Of a DNA stretch of 64,000 bases, positions 8,436 through 17,012 are shown piece by piece. Position numbers and translations under genes: made by a program. The DNA comes from Pedobacter sp. Hv1 (GTDB lineage: Bacteria > Bacteroidota > Bacteroidia > Sphingobacteriales > Sphingobacteriaceae). The DNA lies in NCBI RefSeq assembly GCF_001412215.1, contig NZ_LLWP01000008.1:62001-126000 (forward strand), in the 5' to 3' direction. The notes beneath the pieces are model-generated. The model was not told the origin of the DNA. It did no database searches and saw only the letters and a list, made by a program, of their open reading frames with translations. Every line of letters begins with the position of its first letter. Position 1 is the stretch's first letter.

Positions 8436-9773
8436 CTAGGATGATTGATTTAACAGTTCGAATATAGCAACTTTTTTTGTTGTAGCACTTACTTTATATC
8501 TATTGTCTTGACGTAAACCCGCTACCCAAATAATTTCACCATTGCCATTTAAGAGCAATGGAACTTTATCTTTTTTGGGCAATGGAACTTTTTCGTCGAT
8601 CAAGAAATCGCTTAATTTTTTATACTGTTTCATTCCCAATGGCATAAACTTATCGCCATCTTGCCTAAAACGGACAACCAGTGGAAAAATGAGTTGATCT
8701 AAATCCACAAATGCTTGATTTGGATTGTTTGCTATCGAATTCGAATCTGTATAATGCAGGGAAATGATTTGCTCGCCAATTGAAATAGTGGTATCATTTG
8801 GGTGTATAAAATGATGTGGTACCTGCTGTATTGGCAAAGCCGAGATCATTACGTCTGTTCTATTGATCGTTGCCCTGTGTGTGCTACTGTAAAATGAAGT
8901 TCCGCTTTGTTTGGCTAATGAACTTAAAATTTCATCTACCACAACACTGGTAAAATGATAGGGAGCCAACAATTCAAAAAACAACAGTTTTTGAGGTCGA
9001 AGTTTTTTAATTTTCTCGATAGAAAGATAAACATCACCGGCTTTTTCTTCAATCATTTCTGATCTTGTACTGGCCACTACTTGTTGTAAAACTTCTTCAG
9101 TTTCTGCAAAACGAATAATATTTTGTGCAAAAGTATGCTCCAAGTTTGGGTTAATTTCTCGCAACTGCGGGATGACCTGAAGTCGGATTTTATTTCTAGC
9201 GTACTTTGTACTTTCGTTTGAACTGTCTTCTACAAAGTCGATCTGATTTTCAGAAATTAATTGATCTATATCTAATCGTGATAAAAACAGCAATGGCCTT
9301 ACCAATTTATCCCTTTTAGGTAAAATACCATGCATTCCACTAATGCCCGTACCACGGGTTAGGTTTAACAAGAGCGTTTCTATCGAATCGTTTTGGTGAT
9401 GTGCTAAAGCTATAAAATCATACTTTTCTGCTTTCCTAATTTCCTCAAACCAGGCATACCTTAAGTCTCTAGCGGCCATCTGTGTAGAAATCTGATGCTT
9501 TTCGGCATAAGTTTTCGTATCAAAATGGGTTACATGTAGCCGAACACCTAAATTAGCGGCCAATAACTTTACAAATGCTTCGTCACGTTGAGCTTCGCCC
9601 TCGCGTAAATTAAAATTGCAATGGGCTATACTAAATTGATATCCTGCGAGTTTAAATAGCTGAACCATTAAAACAGAGTCCTTGCCCCCACTTACGGCCA
9701 ACAGTATTTTATCCGTTTTGGTAAAAAGGGCATTTTTTTTGATGTAAGCCGTAAACTGTGCTATTGGTAACAT
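8436..9773 (-). CDS. tilS: tRNA(Ile)-lysidine synthetase TilS
   Basis: A 445-residue enzyme that attaches lysine to C34 of the AUA-decoding tRNA-Ile using ATP. The N-type pyrophosphatase domain has the PP-loop SGGKDS (residues 28-33) and the ALAHHQNDSIETLLLNLTRGTG region. The C-terminal substrate-binding domain has VVRFRQDGDKFMPLGMKQYKKLSDFLIDEKVP, which is typical of full-length TilS, and ends with IIWVAGLRQDNRYKV. Length and motifs are complete. This is a housekeeping gene. The plus-strand OstA-like gene starts divergently 130 bases away. Confidence 0.93.
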   Translation of the reverse strand: MLPIAQFTAYIKKNALFTKTDKILLAVSGGKDSVLMVQLFKLAGYQFSIAHCNFNLREGEAQRDEAFVKLLAANLGVRLHVTHFDTKTYAEKHQISTQMAARDLRYAWFEEIRKAEKYDFIALAHHQNDSIETLLLNLTRGTGISGMHGILPKRDKLVRPLLFLSRLDIDQLISENQIDFVEDSSNESTKYARNKIRLQVIPQLREINPNLEHTFAQNIIRFAETEEVLQQVVASTRSEMIEEKAGDVYLSIEKIKKLRPQKLLFFELLAPYHFTSVVVDEILSSLAKQSGTSFYSSTHRATINRTDVMISALPIQQVPHHFIHPNDTTISIGEQIISLHYTDSNSIANNPNQAFVDLDQLIFPLVVRFRQDGDKFMPLGMKQYKKLSDFLIDEKVPLPKKDKVPLLLNGNGEIIWVAGLRQDNRYKVSATTKKVAIFELLNQSS

Positions 9774-9890
9774 GGTTCAAAAATATTTAATTTAAGTAGC
9801 ATAAGCTTGCATCTTCAAAAAAAAATAAAAACAGACTGCCAATCTCCAATTAACAGGTAACAAGGATATAACCTAATTAAAATAAAACCC

Positions 9891-9898
9891 TAACTTTG
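9891..9898 (+). promoter_or_regulatory. Candidate -7 box (TAACTTTG) directly before the OstA-like gene
   Basis: TAACTTTG fits TAnnTTTG and lies four bases before the GTG at 9903. If it is used, transcription would begin at or within a few bases of the start codon. No clear -33 TTTG was found. Confidence 0.4.
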
Positions 9899-9902
9899 TA
9901 AA

Positions 9903-12173
9903 GTGCAGAAATTACGCTTTTTCTTCCTTCTCATCTTATTTCCGAGCCTATTGTTTGCTCAGGAAAAATCAAAAGTACAATTGATCAGTTCATCATCTGT
10001 GCAAGTTGATAACAAAAAAAATATCAGTTATCTTAAAAACCCAACATTTAAGCACGATAATGCTACGTTAAGTTGTGATAGTGCTGTATTTTATAACGAC
10101 CTTAACTATTTTGAGGCTTTCAGAAATGTACATATCAACCAGGCAGATACTGTTAATATTTTTTCTGACCTGCTCAATTACGAAGGCAATAAGAAAATGG
10201 CGCATTTAATTAACAATGTGCGCATGGTTGACCCTAAATCGACATTGACCACCAATATATTGGATTACGATATGGCGCTAAAAATTGGCACTTATATCAA
10301 TGGGGGTAAAATTGTAAATAAAGATAAAGATGTTACGCTAACTAGTAAAAAAGGATGGTATTTTGCCAATACAAGCGATGCCTATTTTAGATATAATGTA
10401 GATGTAGTTACCCCGCAAGCCAATATCAAATCGGACACCTTAGTTTACAATACCACCAGTAATTGGGCCTTTTTTCATGGTCCTACCAATATTAAGGGTA
10501 AAGATGATAACCTCTATACCGAAAATGGCGCCTACAATACCAAAAGCGAAAATGCTTTATTTGGCAAAAAAAATCTATATACACAGGGAACTAAATCGTT
10601 AAAAGGTGATAGTTTATATTATTTTGGCAAACTGGGCTATGGTAAGGCGGTTAAAAATATCGTTTTTATAGACACAGAAGACAAAATGCTTTTACGAGGG
10701 CAATTGGGCGAATATTATAAAATAGATGAGCGAGTTGTGGTGACCAAAAATGCCTACATAGGTATGGGAACTGCAGATTCGGTATTAGTGAACAGTAAAA
10801 AAATTCCTGATAGTTTATGGATAGGTGCCGATACTTTACAGGCACAAATGGTACTGCAGAAAACATTAACACTAATTCCTACTCCAGTAATTTTAAAGGA
10901 TAACGAAATAGGGGCAGAAACTGAAAAGGAGAAAAAAGAAAAGGCCGCTGCAAAAGCCCAAGCAGCTGCTGAGGCCGCCGCTGCCAAAGTACCGAAGCCA
11001 AAAGCTGCTGCAACTAAAACAGAAAAAAAACCTGAAAAATTAAGCCGAAAAGAAAGAAAAGAAGCTGAAAAAGCGGCCAAGGAGGCAAAAGATGCAAAGG
11101 ATGTAATTCCACCCGTGCCCAAACCACCAGACAGTACCAAGCTAAAGCCAGATAGCATTCGAATAGATAGTGTCAAAAAAGAAACGGTAAAAAAAGATAG
11201 TCTATTACTTTCGTTAAAGAAACCTGTTTTAAAAGACAGCACAAAAACAATAGAGAAAGCAATTGCCAAAGACGTTAATGTAAAAAATGCTGTGCCTGTG
11301 GTTGGAGCAAAAACACCAGTTGTAAAAGGTATTGTCCAAAAGCCTTTGGTTAAAGATACACTCCCCTTTAACCCTGCTGATACGGTAAGAACCCGAGCAA
11401 TTAAGGCTTACCACAATGTAAGGGTGTTTAAAGCAAATTTACAGGCCAAATCTGATTCGCTATTTTACACGGCTGCAGACTCTACCTTAAGATGGTACCA
11501 AGACCCGATGATCTGGTCTGAGAATTCGCAACAAACCGGCGACACCATTTATGTGCAGTTCAAGAACAAGAAAATAAACACCATACAAGTATTAAAAAAT
11601 GGGTTTATGGTAAATACCGAAGGCGATTCTACCAAATTTAACCAAGTGAAAGGCAAACTCATTACTGGCTTTTTTAGCGAAGGAGAGTTAAGAACGATGT
11701 ATGTTGATGGCAATGCAGAAAGTATCTATTTTACCAAAGACAATGATGGCGACCACATGAACCAAATGATCAGTGGAAGGATCAAATTTACTTTTAAGGA
11801 TAAAGAATTGAAGGGTGTAATGTCGGTAAAAGACAATGAAGGTGCCTATAGCTCTAATCAAGATATTCCAAAAGAATCGCATTTAACCGGTTTTATCTGG
11901 AAACCAGAACTGAGGCCAACTAGTAAAGCAGATATCATTAAAGGCCGACCAATTGCTAAAAAGGAAGTGAAGCCTTCTACTACACCATCAAAAACAACAC
12001 CTAAAGGCAAAGACCCATCAGGAATCAAACCCATTTTACCTACTAAAAAGCCGACAACAGACAACACTAAAAACGCTGGTAAGAGTTTAGTCCCTGTGGC
12101 AAAACCTATATTAGATAAAGTTAAAATGGATAGTGTTAAGGTAGATACGACAAAGACACCCGTTAAAAATTAA
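9903..12173 (+). CDS. OstA-like / LptA-fold envelope protein
   Basis: A 756-residue exported protein built on OstA (LptA-like) beta-jellyroll repeats, which in proteobacteria bind LPS on its way to the outer membrane. The signal peptide (VQKLRFFFLLILFPSLLFAQ) requires the GTG start; no upstream in-frame start exists because a TAA lies nine bases before it. A first OstA block spans about 25-310 with repeated patterns such as DSLYYFGKLGYGKA and SDTLVYNTTSNWAFFHGP. A charged Lys/Ala/Pro-rich linker (about 335-490) follows, then a second OstA block (about 495-650) and a Pro/Lys tail. The role in LPS traffic is by family; the linker is unusual. Confidence 0.75.
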   Translation: MQKLRFFFLLILFPSLLFAQEKSKVQLISSSSVQVDNKKNISYLKNPTFKHDNATLSCDSAVFYNDLNYFEAFRNVHINQADTVNIFSDLLNYEGNKKMAHLINNVRMVDPKSTLTTNILDYDMALKIGTYINGGKIVNKDKDVTLTSKKGWYFANTSDAYFRYNVDVVTPQANIKSDTLVYNTTSNWAFFHGPTNIKGKDDNLYTENGAYNTKSENALFGKKNLYTQGTKSLKGDSLYYFGKLGYGKAVKNIVFIDTEDKMLLRGQLGEYYKIDERVVVTKNAYIGMGTADSVLVNSKKIPDSLWIGADTLQAQMVLQKTLTLIPTPVILKDNEIGAETEKEKKEKAAAKAQAAAEAAAAKVPKPKAAATKTEKKPEKLSRKERKEAEKAAKEAKDAKDVIPPVPKPPDSTKLKPDSIRIDSVKKETVKKDSLLLSLKKPVLKDSTKTIEKAIAKDVNVKNAVPVVGAKTPVVKGIVQKPLVKDTLPFNPADTVRTRAIKAYHNVRVFKANLQAKSDSLFYTAADSTLRWYQDPMIWSENSQQTGDTIYVQFKNKKINTIQVLKNGFMVNTEGDSTKFNQVKGKLITGFFSEGELRTMYVDGNAESIYFTKDNDGDHMNQMISGRIKFTFKDKELKGVMSVKDNEGAYSSNQDIPKESHLTGFIWKPELRPTSKADIIKGRPIAKKEVKPSTTPSKTTPKGKDPSGIKPILPTKKPTTDNTKNAGKSLVPVAKPILDKVKMDSVKVDTTKTPVKN

Positions 12174-12175
12174 AA

Positions 12176-12754
12176 CTAGTTGCTTTGCAAAAAGTCTATT
12201 AATTTTTTCATGGCCAATGCCCGGTGGCTAATCTTATTTTTTTGTGCAAGATCCATCTCTGCAAATGTTACCTCATAGCCGTCTGGTTCAAAAATTGGAT
12301 CGTAACCAAATCCTTTATCACCTTTTGGTGCAGTTCTGAGCTTGCCATAAATTACACCTTCGAAAATATAATTGACGTCATTTTGAATAAGAGAAATCAC
12401 AGTTTTGAAACGGGCGTTTCGGTTGCTTATCCCTTCCATTTTTTTAAGCAGAAACATCATGTTTTCATAATCGCCCCTTGCACCACTGTACCTGGCCGAA
12501 TAAATTCCTGGTTCATTATTAAGGGCTTCAACCTCTAGTCCACTGTCGTCTGCAAAACAATCTATCTGGTAGTTTTGTACTACATACGAACTTTTTAAAG
12601 TAGCATTTTCTGCAAAGCTATCTCCTGTTTCTGGAATATCAGCCTCACAGCCAATATCAAGCAAATTTAATATTTGATAGGTTGGTGCCAATAATTCACG
12701 TACCTCAAGGGTTTTGTTTTGATTATTGGTAGCAAAAACTAATTGATTGGGCAT
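12176..12754 (-). CDS. rdgB: Non-canonical purine NTP pyrophosphatase (RdgB/HAM1)
   Basis: A 192-residue cytoplasmic housekeeping enzyme that hydrolyses dITP, ITP and XTP to the monophosphates, keeping deaminated purines out of DNA and RNA. Family landmarks in order are LVFATNNQNKTLEV at the start, ETGDSFAENATLKS, the metal-binding and catalytic FADDSGLEVEALNNEPGIYSARYSG, the GFGYDPIF loop and the late SHRALAMKKL. All are present and the length is standard. Its stop codon is two bases from that of the convergent OstA-like gene, with no terminator hairpin between them, so transcripts may overlap. Confidence 0.93.
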   Translation of the reverse strand: MPNQLVFATNNQNKTLEVRELLAPTYQILNLLDIGCEADIPETGDSFAENATLKSSYVVQNYQIDCFADDSGLEVEALNNEPGIYSARYSGARGDYENMMFLLKKMEGISNRNARFKTVISLIQNDVNYIFEGVIYGKLRTAPKGDKGFGYDPIFEPDGYEVTFAEMDLAQKNKISHRALAMKKLIDFLQSN

Positions 12755-12826
12755 TTTAGTAATTAATTGGTAGGTATTCGTTTTGGTAGGTATTCCAGCT
12801 TCAAACCATTCTAACTACCTTTTATG

Positions 12827-13438
12827 CTATTTTAGTTGTTGTAAGCTACCCCAAAGTGTTTTTTTACTCAACTGATCGCTGTCTAAGTCGTGTAGGTTTT
12901 TGGTAAATACAAATCTTGTCTCGTCGAGCTTAACAATTTGATGTAGGGCCTGCTCATTTAATTTAAGTTGTGTAGTTGTAACTCCAAAAGACAATACCAA
13001 TTGGCAGTTAAAGAAACCTTTTAAATCTTCGAAGGTAGCCGTTGGATAATGTGCATAATTGACCAATGCAAAATCATTATTGGTCAACTCAATCGCTTTA
13101 ACCAATTTTCTCAACAGCTCTGTACCCACTGTAGTACTTACTTTATTTTCCTGATCATGTACCAGAATTAGGATGCCTTTTTGGTTTTTCCCTAAAAATT
13201 CGAAACTAGATTCTCTTTTTAGGGTTGGCATTGGCTCTTCAACTACTCCAGTTTCCTTCGGTAAATTTTCATAAGATACATTTACCGTTGGCAGGGTAAT
13301 AATTTCAGCAATTTTCACTTCAGCTACGCTAACAGGCTCTACAGAAGCAATTTGATTTTTATCTTCTACCATAAATATATCTTCGGTAAAAAATAAACGC
13401 AAGGCTTCAGCGTTACTTGTTAGTTGGCTATTCATCAA
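12827..13438 (-). CDS. Hypothetical protein, alpha/beta C-terminal domain
   Basis: A 203-residue cytoplasmic protein. The first 85 residues look disordered and acidic. The C-terminal half alternates helix and strand (KGILILVHDQENK, FALVNYAHYPTATFEDL, CQLVLSFGV, RFVFTKNLHDLDSDQLSKKTLWGSLQQLK) as in a small Rossmann-type fold. The ending, a short acidic stretch then a basic helix with LWxxLQQL, is reminiscent of DNA polymerase III psi subunits, but this is too weak to call. It lies upstream of rdgB on the same strand with a 72-base gap, so it may be the first gene of a two-gene unit. Confidence 0.5.
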   Translation of the reverse strand: MMNSQLTSNAEALRLFFTEDIFMVEDKNQIASVEPVSVAEVKIAEIITLPTVNVSYENLPKETGVVEEPMPTLKRESSFEFLGKNQKGILILVHDQENKVSTTVGTELLRKLVKAIELTNNDFALVNYAHYPTATFEDLKGFFNCQLVLSFGVTTTQLKLNEQALHQIVKLDETRFVFTKNLHDLDSDQLSKKTLWGSLQQLK

Positions 13439-13542
13439 ATTTATTTTATTAAAATATTTTCTGTTAAAATTAGTTAAATATCTTATTATAGCGGCTTAAT
13501 TTGTTACTTTTATCCATTAAAAATATATTGTTGTTGTCTTTT

Positions 13543-14133
13543 GTGAGAAAAGTCTATTGTATTTCTATTTTATGCTTTCTTAATATCGCTTCATTTGCGC
13601 AAAATGTGGCCTCTGTTAATGGAAAATCAATAAGTAGTAAAGAGTTTATGTGGGTTTATAAAAAAAACCATGCAGGTGTGGCCAGTGCTTCTTATCAAGA
13701 GTTAGCTGCCTACTTAGACCTTTATATTAATTTCAAATTAAAAGTAATTGATGCAAAAGGAATGGGCCTAGATGTAGATACTGCTTACAAAAAAGAGATT
13801 AATGGATATGAACAAGCATTAAAGGCTCAAAAGAAAGCATCTCCAAAAAACATTGAATATAATTTCATTATGAACGAGTATAGAGAGGGCGTTCTTATGT
13901 TTAATGTATCAGAAAAAAAGGTGTGGAGCAAAGTGCAAGACAACGACAGCCAATTACGTGATTTCTATAGCAAATACATCAACAAATATGATGGCAAAGG
14001 CTTTGATGAAGTAAAAGGACAGGTAATTGCAGATTACCAACAAAACTTGGAAGACGACTGGATTAGATTACTAAAATTAAAATATACGGTTAAAGTTAAC
14101 GACGATGAATTGAGGAAATTGGCTAAACTCTAG
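13543..14133 (+). CDS. SurA-like protein lacking the parvulin domains
   Basis: A 196-residue exported protein. GTG at 13543 gives a clean signal peptide (VRKVYCISILCFLNIASFAQ); TTG at 13501 would place an extra hydrophobic stretch before it. The first part (VASVNGKSISSKEFMWVYKKN) and the last part (FDEVKGQVIADYQQNLEDDWIRLLKLKYTVKVN) match the N- and C-terminal segments of the large Bacteroidota peptidyl-prolyl isomerases that precede surA. The central rotamase domains are absent, so it probably acts as a holdase-type chaperone without isomerase activity. It is first in an operon with a SurA protein and a MoxR ATPase. Confidence 0.65.
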   Translation: MRKVYCISILCFLNIASFAQNVASVNGKSISSKEFMWVYKKNHAGVASASYQELAAYLDLYINFKLKVIDAKGMGLDVDTAYKKEINGYEQALKAQKKASPKNIEYNFIMNEYREGVLMFNVSEKKVWSKVQDNDSQLRDFYSKYINKYDGKGFDEVKGQVIADYQQNLEDDWIRLLKLKYTVKVNDDELRKLAKL

Positions 14134-14158
14134 CAAAATTTCATAAACGAATTAATAT

Positions 14159-14166
14159 TAACTTTG
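14159..14166 (+). promoter_or_regulatory. Candidate -7 box (TAACTTTG) of the surA-like gene
   Basis: TAACTTTG fits TAnnTTTG and lies 26 bases before the ATG at 14193, in the 59-base gap after the preceding gene. The SurA-type gene may therefore have its own promoter as well as read-through. Confidence 0.45.
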
Positions 14167-14192
14167 CCTTAAATACAATTGAATAAAATAGA

Positions 14193-15554
14193 ATGAAGAA
14201 ATTTTTGTTAATAGCAGGTGGTCTAATGTGCCTGTTTATAAATGTACAAGCTCAAAAGAAGAACCTGGATAAAGTAGTGGCGGTAGTAGGGAGCAATATT
14301 ATCCTTTTGTCTGACCTGAACCAACAATATGCCATCTACCTTAATCAAGGAAACCCTGCAGACGACAGAGCCAAATGCTTCTTCTTACAGCAAATGCTCA
14401 CACAAAAACTATTGAAACAACAAGCAGAAATCGATTCAATTATGGTTGATGATGCCCAAGTTGATGATGAGCTTGATAAACGTATGCGTTATCAGATTCA
14501 ACGTATGGGTGGTCAAGAAAAACTAGAGAATTTCTTACATAAATCGATATTGCAATATAAAGATGAAATGAGACCTGACATTAAGGAAGGTTTGATTGCT
14601 AGAAAAATGCAGGCTAAAATTACAGAACATGCCACCATTACTCCTTTAGAAGTAAAACAGTATTTCAACACTTATCAAAAAGATAGTTTGCCTGATATTG
14701 GTACAGAAGTAGAGGTTGGCGAGATTGTGCTTTATCCTAAATTAACTAAAGCAGAGAAACAAAAATCTTATGATAGACTTGATGCCATCAGGTTACGTAT
14801 CAAAAGTGGTGAAGATTTTGCCTTCTTAGCGAAGTCTTATTCTGAAGACCCAGGTTCTGCTGCAGAGGGTGGCGACTATGGCTTTATTGACAGAACTACC
14901 ATGGTTAAGGAGTTTACGGCATGGGCATTTAAATTAAAAGCTGGAGAGATGTCGCCAGTTTTTGAAACTGAATTTGGCTACCATATTGTACAAGTATTGG
15001 AGCGAAGAGGTGAGCAAGCACACGTAAGACACATTTTAATTAAACCTCAAACTACTCCTGCCAGTTTAGAAAGAGTAAGATTAAAGGCTGATAGTATTTA
15101 TAAAGATATTGCAGCTAAAAAACTAAGTTTCTTTAATGCTGCTTCTTTATACTCTGACAATAGAGAAACCCAATACAATGGTGGTATGATGTTGTATGCT
15201 GACGAATTAACTTCAAGAACAACTTTTATTCCGGTAGAGAAATTAGACCCTGCAGTATTTTTGGTTGTTGATACCATGAAAGTTGGCGAAGTTTCTAAAC
15301 CTATTGAATTTAAAAGTCAGCAAGATGGCAAAGAAGGTTTTAAAATTTTCTTACTAAAATCTAAGATCCCTCCTCACAAAGGTAACCTAGAGCAAGACTA
15401 TACTAAATTTAAAGAAAGAGCGCAAGAAGATAAAAATTCAAAGATTGTTAGCGATTGGTTTGAAAAACGTAAAGAAACAACGTATATTAGAATTGATGAC
15501 GAATTTGCATCTTGCGACGAAATGAAACTCTGGGTTAAAAAAGAAAAAAAATAG
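14193..15554 (+). CDS. surA: SurA-type periplasmic peptidyl-prolyl isomerase/chaperone
   Basis: A 453-residue periplasmic chaperone for outer-membrane proteins. After a signal peptide (about 1-20, ending NVQAQ) comes the SurA N-terminal chaperone domain with KVVAVVGSNIILLSDL. Two parvulin-type domains follow: the first (about 170-265) has VEVGEIVLYP, SEDPGSAAEGGDYGFI and the FETEFGYHIVQVLERRG ending; the second (about 280-395) has AHVRHILIKP, SDNRETQYNGGMM and ends at FKIFLLKSKIPPHKGNL. The order and length fit Bacteroidota SurA. MoxR starts five bases after its stop codon, so they are co-transcribed. Confidence 0.88.
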   Translation: MKKFLLIAGGLMCLFINVQAQKKNLDKVVAVVGSNIILLSDLNQQYAIYLNQGNPADDRAKCFFLQQMLTQKLLKQQAEIDSIMVDDAQVDDELDKRMRYQIQRMGGQEKLENFLHKSILQYKDEMRPDIKEGLIARKMQAKITEHATITPLEVKQYFNTYQKDSLPDIGTEVEVGEIVLYPKLTKAEKQKSYDRLDAIRLRIKSGEDFAFLAKSYSEDPGSAAEGGDYGFIDRTTMVKEFTAWAFKLKAGEMSPVFETEFGYHIVQVLERRGEQAHVRHILIKPQTTPASLERVRLKADSIYKDIAAKKLSFFNAASLYSDNRETQYNGGMMLYADELTSRTTFIPVEKLDPAVFLVVDTMKVGEVSKPIEFKSQQDGKEGFKIFLLKSKIPPHKGNLEQDYTKFKERAQEDKNSKIVSDWFEKRKETTYIRIDDEFASCDEMKLWVKKEKK

Positions 15555-15559
15555 TTTAC

Positions 15560-16522
15560 ATGCAGTTTAACAATGAAGTAGAGGCTGTAAACGCACTGCA
15601 CCAATCTTATAAAAACATTAAGGCCGAAATAGGCAAAGTTGTTATCGGGCAAGACGAGATTATCAAATCAGTACTCATTGCAATTTTTAGCAATGGGCAT
15701 TGCCTTTTAGTTGGTGTACCGGGCTTAGCCAAAACCTTATTGGTACAAACTGTTTCTAGCGTACTGGATCTTAACTTTAACCGCATCCAGTTTACACCAG
15801 ATTTAATGCCGAGTGACATTATCGGTGCCGAGATTTTAGGTGAAGACAGACATTTCAAGTTTATCAAAGGCCCGATTTTTTCTAACATCATTTTGGCAGA
15901 TGAGATCAATCGCACGCCACCAAAAACGCAAGCAGCTTTGTTAGAAGCTATGCAAGAAAAATCGGTAACGGCAGCTGGACATACCCATCATTTGCCTCAA
16001 CCTTTCTTCGTTTTGGCTACACAAAACCCTATTGAACAAGAAGGAACCTATCCACTTCCTGAAGCACAATTGGATCGTTTCATGTTTAACATTCAGTTAA
16101 ACTACCCATCATTTGCTGACGAGCTGACTGTTGTAAAAAACACCACAAGCAATAGAGAAGTTCAATTAGAAAAGATCATTAGTGCTAGTGAAATTCAATA
16201 TTTCCAGAAACTGGTTAGAAATATTCCGATTACCGACAATGTATTAGAATATGCTGTTAAATTGGCCGCCAAAACTAGGCCTAATACGGCTTTAGCCTCA
16301 GCAGCAATCAACGATTACATTTCTTGGGGTGCTGGGCCAAGGGCATCTCAGTTTTTGGTATTGGGTGCCAAATGCCATGCAGCCATCTCTGGTAAATATG
16401 CACCAGACATTGAAGACGTACAAGCCGTAGCAGAACCTATTTTGCGCCACCGTATTGTACGAAACTACAGAGCTGAAGCAGAAGGCTTATCGATTGAACA
16501 GATCATTAAAGATTTATTCTAG
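15560..16522 (+). CDS. MoxR-family AAA+ ATPase
   Basis: A 320-residue cytoplasmic AAA+ ATPase of the MoxR/RavA group. It shows Walker A GVPGLAKTL, the FTPDLMPSDIIGAEI insert, Walker B IILADEINRTPPKTQAALLEAMQE, sensor 1 ATQNPIEQEGTYPLPEAQLDRFMF and the C-terminal lid (about 215-320). Such ATPases act as chaperones that help assemble or activate partner complexes, usually with VWA-domain proteins. Here the typical DUF58 and Bat partners are missing; the next plus-strand gene is a small exported protein. Linkage to surA suggests an envelope role, which is inference. Confidence 0.9.
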   Translation: MQFNNEVEAVNALHQSYKNIKAEIGKVVIGQDEIIKSVLIAIFSNGHCLLVGVPGLAKTLLVQTVSSVLDLNFNRIQFTPDLMPSDIIGAEILGEDRHFKFIKGPIFSNIILADEINRTPPKTQAALLEAMQEKSVTAAGHTHHLPQPFFVLATQNPIEQEGTYPLPEAQLDRFMFNIQLNYPSFADELTVVKNTTSNREVQLEKIISASEIQYFQKLVRNIPITDNVLEYAVKLAAKTRPNTALASAAINDYISWGAGPRASQFLVLGAKCHAAISGKYAPDIEDVQAVAEPILRHRIVRNYRAEAEGLSIEQIIKDLF

Positions 16523-16619
16523 ATCTCTTATTTTTCTTTTTATTTCTTATCTGAAAATCAAGCTGTTATTTGGTTTTAGCTAGTTATTTGTTATTTTAGA
16601 TAAATACTACCTAGAGAAC

Positions 16620-17012
16620 ATGAGAAAAAATTTGATGATTTTGGCATTAGCCATTGGTACCTCAACAAGTGTCTATGCAAATAGATATGTTGTTGCAAAA
16701 GAAAACCCATCTATTATTAAACTTGATGAGGTAAAAATCACTTTAAATTTAGGAAACATCACTCACCTTAAAAAAAGCGAGGTTAAGCAAAAAATTAAAG
16801 ATTTGTTAAATAGCATGGATCAATTCGGTACAGAGTCAGCTCTATCTTTTAAAGTGAATGTAAAGGCCACAGCTGATTCAAAAGAGCTTAAGAATTTACA
16901 AATTGAAGCCTCTGTTTCTGGAAAGCGAGAAAGTGTAAAAAAGGAAGTTAAGTCGTTATCCAATATCTTATTTGATAGTATGAAGGAATTAACAAAAATT
17001 GACCTCCCCTAG
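16620..17012 (+). CDS. Hypothetical exported protein
   Basis: A 130-residue protein with a signal peptide (MRKNLMILALAIGTSTSVYA, cleavage before NRYVV). The mature part is Lys/Ser-rich with a central amphipathic helix (HLKKSEVKQKIKDLLNSMDQFG) and a beta-like stretch (ALSFKVNVKATA). I do not recognise the family. It overlaps the stop region of the convergent glycerophosphodiesterase gene by four bases. The gap of 97 bases from moxR and the lack of a terminator leave co-transcription open. Confidence 0.6.
   Translation: MRKNLMILALAIGTSTSVYANRYVVAKENPSIIKLDEVKITLNLGNITHLKKSEVKQKIKDLLNSMDQFGTESALSFKVNVKATADSKELKNLQIEASVSGKRESVKKEVKSLSNILFDSMKELTKIDLP

Noticed and set aside
10754..11269. Minus-strand 171-codon frame rich in Ala and Phe
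   Set aside because: It runs antisense to the Lys/Ala-rich linker of the OstA-like protein; composition explains the long open frame.
12827..13438. Possible DNA polymerase III psi subunit
   Set aside because: Only the C-terminal helix pattern is suggestive; there is no diagnostic motif, so it is left as hypothetical.
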